Assembly (NCBI GenBank): GCA_900102235.1
Contig: FMVL01000006.1
Coordinates: 340,440 to 404,439, forward strand
DNA length: 64,000 bases
From: Lachnospiraceae bacterium XBB2008
Lineage (GTDB): Bacteria > Bacillota > Clostridia > Lachnospirales > Lachnospiraceae
Reading direction: 5' to 3'
Shown piece after piece: positions 62,615 through 64,000 of the stretch (its first letter is position 1; the number at the start of each line of letters is the position of its first letter). The translations under genes were made by a program, and so were the position numbers. The notes under the pieces were generated by a model. It saw only the letters and a list, made by a program, of their open reading frames with translations, had not been told where the DNA came from and did no database searches.

Positions 62615-64000
62615 GTTTGCGCACCATGGGCGCGCTCTAGCGGGTGAAAGTCCCGAACACGCCCAGATAGTGGGAAGTGTATAGCTGAACAGCAAGGGTG
62701 TCCATCGTGAGGTGGAATCTGAAGGAAGCTGTAAGCAAATCTCTGGTCCGACGGACAGAAATCACATATAAGGCTAGGCTACGAGAGATAAGTTGGCTAA
62801 CAGCAACGAAGTCTAATAACTATCACTTTTGTAGTAGCAGAGTAAATGTGGCGGATATATGGAGAGAAAGAGCGTGCACCTTAAGCGTGGAGATCTCACA
62901 GAGGTTCCATTAGCCTAGTAACAACGAACTGTGAGAAGTCAGCCGAACCCATAGTAGCGAAGAAGTCTCTGTAATGGAGATGGAGCGAAGGGGTGAACAA
63001 TCAGCAAGTTTGAGTATGTCTCGTGTTGCAGAGATGACAACATCTGCCGTAACCAATCGGGGAAGGGTGGTCAAATCAAGCGGGGCGGAAAGGAAAGAAC
63101 GCATGGACACAGGTAGTCTAATGGAGCAGATACTATCTAGCGATAATCTCAACCGAGCATATCTGCAAGTCGTACGAAACAAAGGTGCAGAGGGAGTGGA
63201 CGGAATGAAGTACACAGAACTCAAAGAACATCTTGAAAAGAACGGCGATATCATCAAGGAACAGTTGAGGACAAGAAAGTATAAACCTCAGCCGGTTCGA
63301 AGAGTGGAGATACCAAAGCCCGATGGTGGTGTCAGAAACTTAGGAGTACCAACAGTAACAGACAGATTCATACAACAAGCCATAGCACAGGTATTAACAC
63401 CAATCTATGAGGAACAATTCCATGACCACAGTTATGGATTCAGACCTAATAGATGTGCACAGCAAGCAATCCTAACAGCGCTCGATATGATGAATGATGT
63501 TAATGACTGGATTGTAGATATTGACTTGGAAAAGTTCTTCGACACAGTTAATCACGATAAACTTATGACTATCATAGGTAGAACCATAAATGACGGAGAT
63601 GTTATTTCTATCGTTAGAAAATACCTGGTCAGTGGAATCATGATTGATGATGAGTACGAGGACTCCATTGTGGGAACACCACAAGGAGGAAATCTCTCGC
63701 CATTACTGGCGAATATCATGTTGAATGAACTTGATAAGGAGATGGAAAAGCAAGGGCTTAACTTTGTAAGATACGCAGATGATTGTATCATCATGGTCGG
63801 AAGTGAAATGTCTGCTAACAGAGTCATGAGAAATATCTCTCGATTCATTGAGGAGAAACTAGGTCTCAAGGTCAACACGACCAAGAGTAAAGTGGTCAAG
63901 CCGCAAGGACTTAAATACCTTGGATTTGGATTCTACTTTGACTCAAGGGCACATCAGTTTAAGGCAAAACCACATGCGAAATCAGTAGCGAAGTTTAAGA
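62615..64000 (+). mobile_element. Group IIC intron (5' part: ribozyme domains I-III and reverse-transcriptase ORF; 3' end beyond window)
   Basis: From about 62615 the sequence shows hallmarks of a bacterial group II intron 5' end: the GGGTGAAAGTCCCGAAC segment (62641-62657) and the AGCAAGGGTGTCC and GGAATCTGAAGGAAGC segments that follow. The exact 5' junction is uncertain by a few bases, because the first bases GTTTGCG differ slightly from the usual GTGYG. About 490 non-coding bases precede the reverse transcriptase. Class C is inferred from the protein type and from the insertion next to a terminator stem. Domain V and the 3' junction lie outside. Confidence 0.88.
63103..64000 (+). CDS. ltrA: Group II intron reverse transcriptase/maturase (3' end outside window)
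   Basis: The first 299 residues of a reverse transcriptase; the frame is open to the window end. RT motifs are complete so far: VRRVEIPKPDGG, QQAIAQVLTPI, YGFRPN, DIDLEKFFDTVNH, GTPQGGNLSPLL, and the catalytic YADD at 224-227 (63772-63783). It begins MDTGSLMEQIL, like class C intron proteins. The ATG at 63103 has AAAGGAAAG before it; in-frame ATGs at 62974 and 63016 lack a ribosome binding site. No maturase X or endonuclease region can be checked. It should splice and reinsert the intron. Confidence 0.9.
   Translation, partial: MDTGSLMEQILSSDNLNRAYLQVVRNKGAEGVDGMKYTELKEHLEKNGDIIKEQLRTRKYKPQPVRRVEIPKPDGGVRNLGVPTVTDRFIQQAIAQVLTPIYEEQFHDHSYGFRPNRCAQQAILTALDMMNDVNDWIVDIDLEKFFDTVNHDKLMTIIGRTINDGDVISIVRKYLVSGIMIDDEYEDSIVGTPQGGNLSPLLANIMLNELDKEMEKQGLNFVRYADDCIIMVGSEMSANRVMRNISRFIEEKLGLKVNTTKSKVVKPQGLKYLGFGFYFDSRAHQFKAKPHAKSVAKFK

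Overview
The window looks like chromosome of a strict anaerobe of the Lachnospiraceae, probably a Butyrivibrio/Pseudobutyrivibrio relative. The reasons are an oxygen-independent HemZ, the class III ribonucleotide reductase NrdDG, strong AGGAGG-type ribosome binding sites, lipoprotein signal peptides of Firmicutes type, gut/rumen polysaccharide enzymes (GH2, GH13, GH53) and very many c-di-GMP proteins. The genus is a guess; the family is a fair inference. I found no tRNA, rRNA, CRISPR array or prophage.

Layout. 1-1030: the 3' end of hemZ, then a small reverse-strand gene with its own terminator. 1031-17574: a signalling and glycan region. It holds a GT4 glycosyltransferase, a GH13 alpha-glucosidase, and a 1143-residue protein joining a LacI-like sugar sensor, a GGDEF diguanylate cyclase, a complete GH53 galactanase and a C-terminal beta-sandwich. 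Next come a membrane EAL phosphodiesterase, a second LacI-sensor GGDEF protein, a GT-C-like membrane protein, a membrane HD-GYP protein, a phosphoribosyltransferase, a membrane GGDEF cyclase and a patatin lipase. 17605-19505: purine salvage (apt plus an NCS2 permease). 19534-19683: a strongly folded non-coding element directly before a GH2 beta-galactosidase (19696-23115). 23164-26772: a heterodimeric ABC exporter on the reverse strand. 26872-30421: a REC-EAL response regulator, an HPt protein and a methyl-accepting chemotaxis protein. 30418-34690: RNA modification (NOP2/Sun methyltransferase, RluF-like pseudouridine synthase) and DNA ligase. 34949-37701: nrdDG behind apparent NrdR boxes. 37815-40303: argH and asd. 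40333-46222: PAS-GGDEF-EAL, an AAA ATPase, a type IA topoisomerase and a hexapeptide-repeat protein. 46320-51468: an ABC uptake system of the TrpXYZ type followed by a large unknown protein with a Crp-like N terminus. 51566-58396: uraA-upp, two small envelope proteins, and ilvB-ilvN-ilvN-ilvC. 58475-62581: a lipoprotein, a MATE exporter (reverse), nadD and a small gene. 62584 to the end: a terminator hairpin followed at once by a group IIC intron whose reverse transcriptase runs off the window.

Theme. Seven c-di-GMP synthesis or breakdown proteins lie in 64 kb, five of them among glycan genes in the first 17 kb. The best candidate for an undescribed system is the coupling of intracellular sugar sensing, c-di-GMP synthesis and galactan hydrolysis on one polypeptide, with a near relative lacking the hydrolase 2 kb downstream. 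Two non-coding segments, 7463-7550 and 19534-19683, have the layout of RNA switches in front of an EAL phosphodiesterase and a beta-galactosidase.
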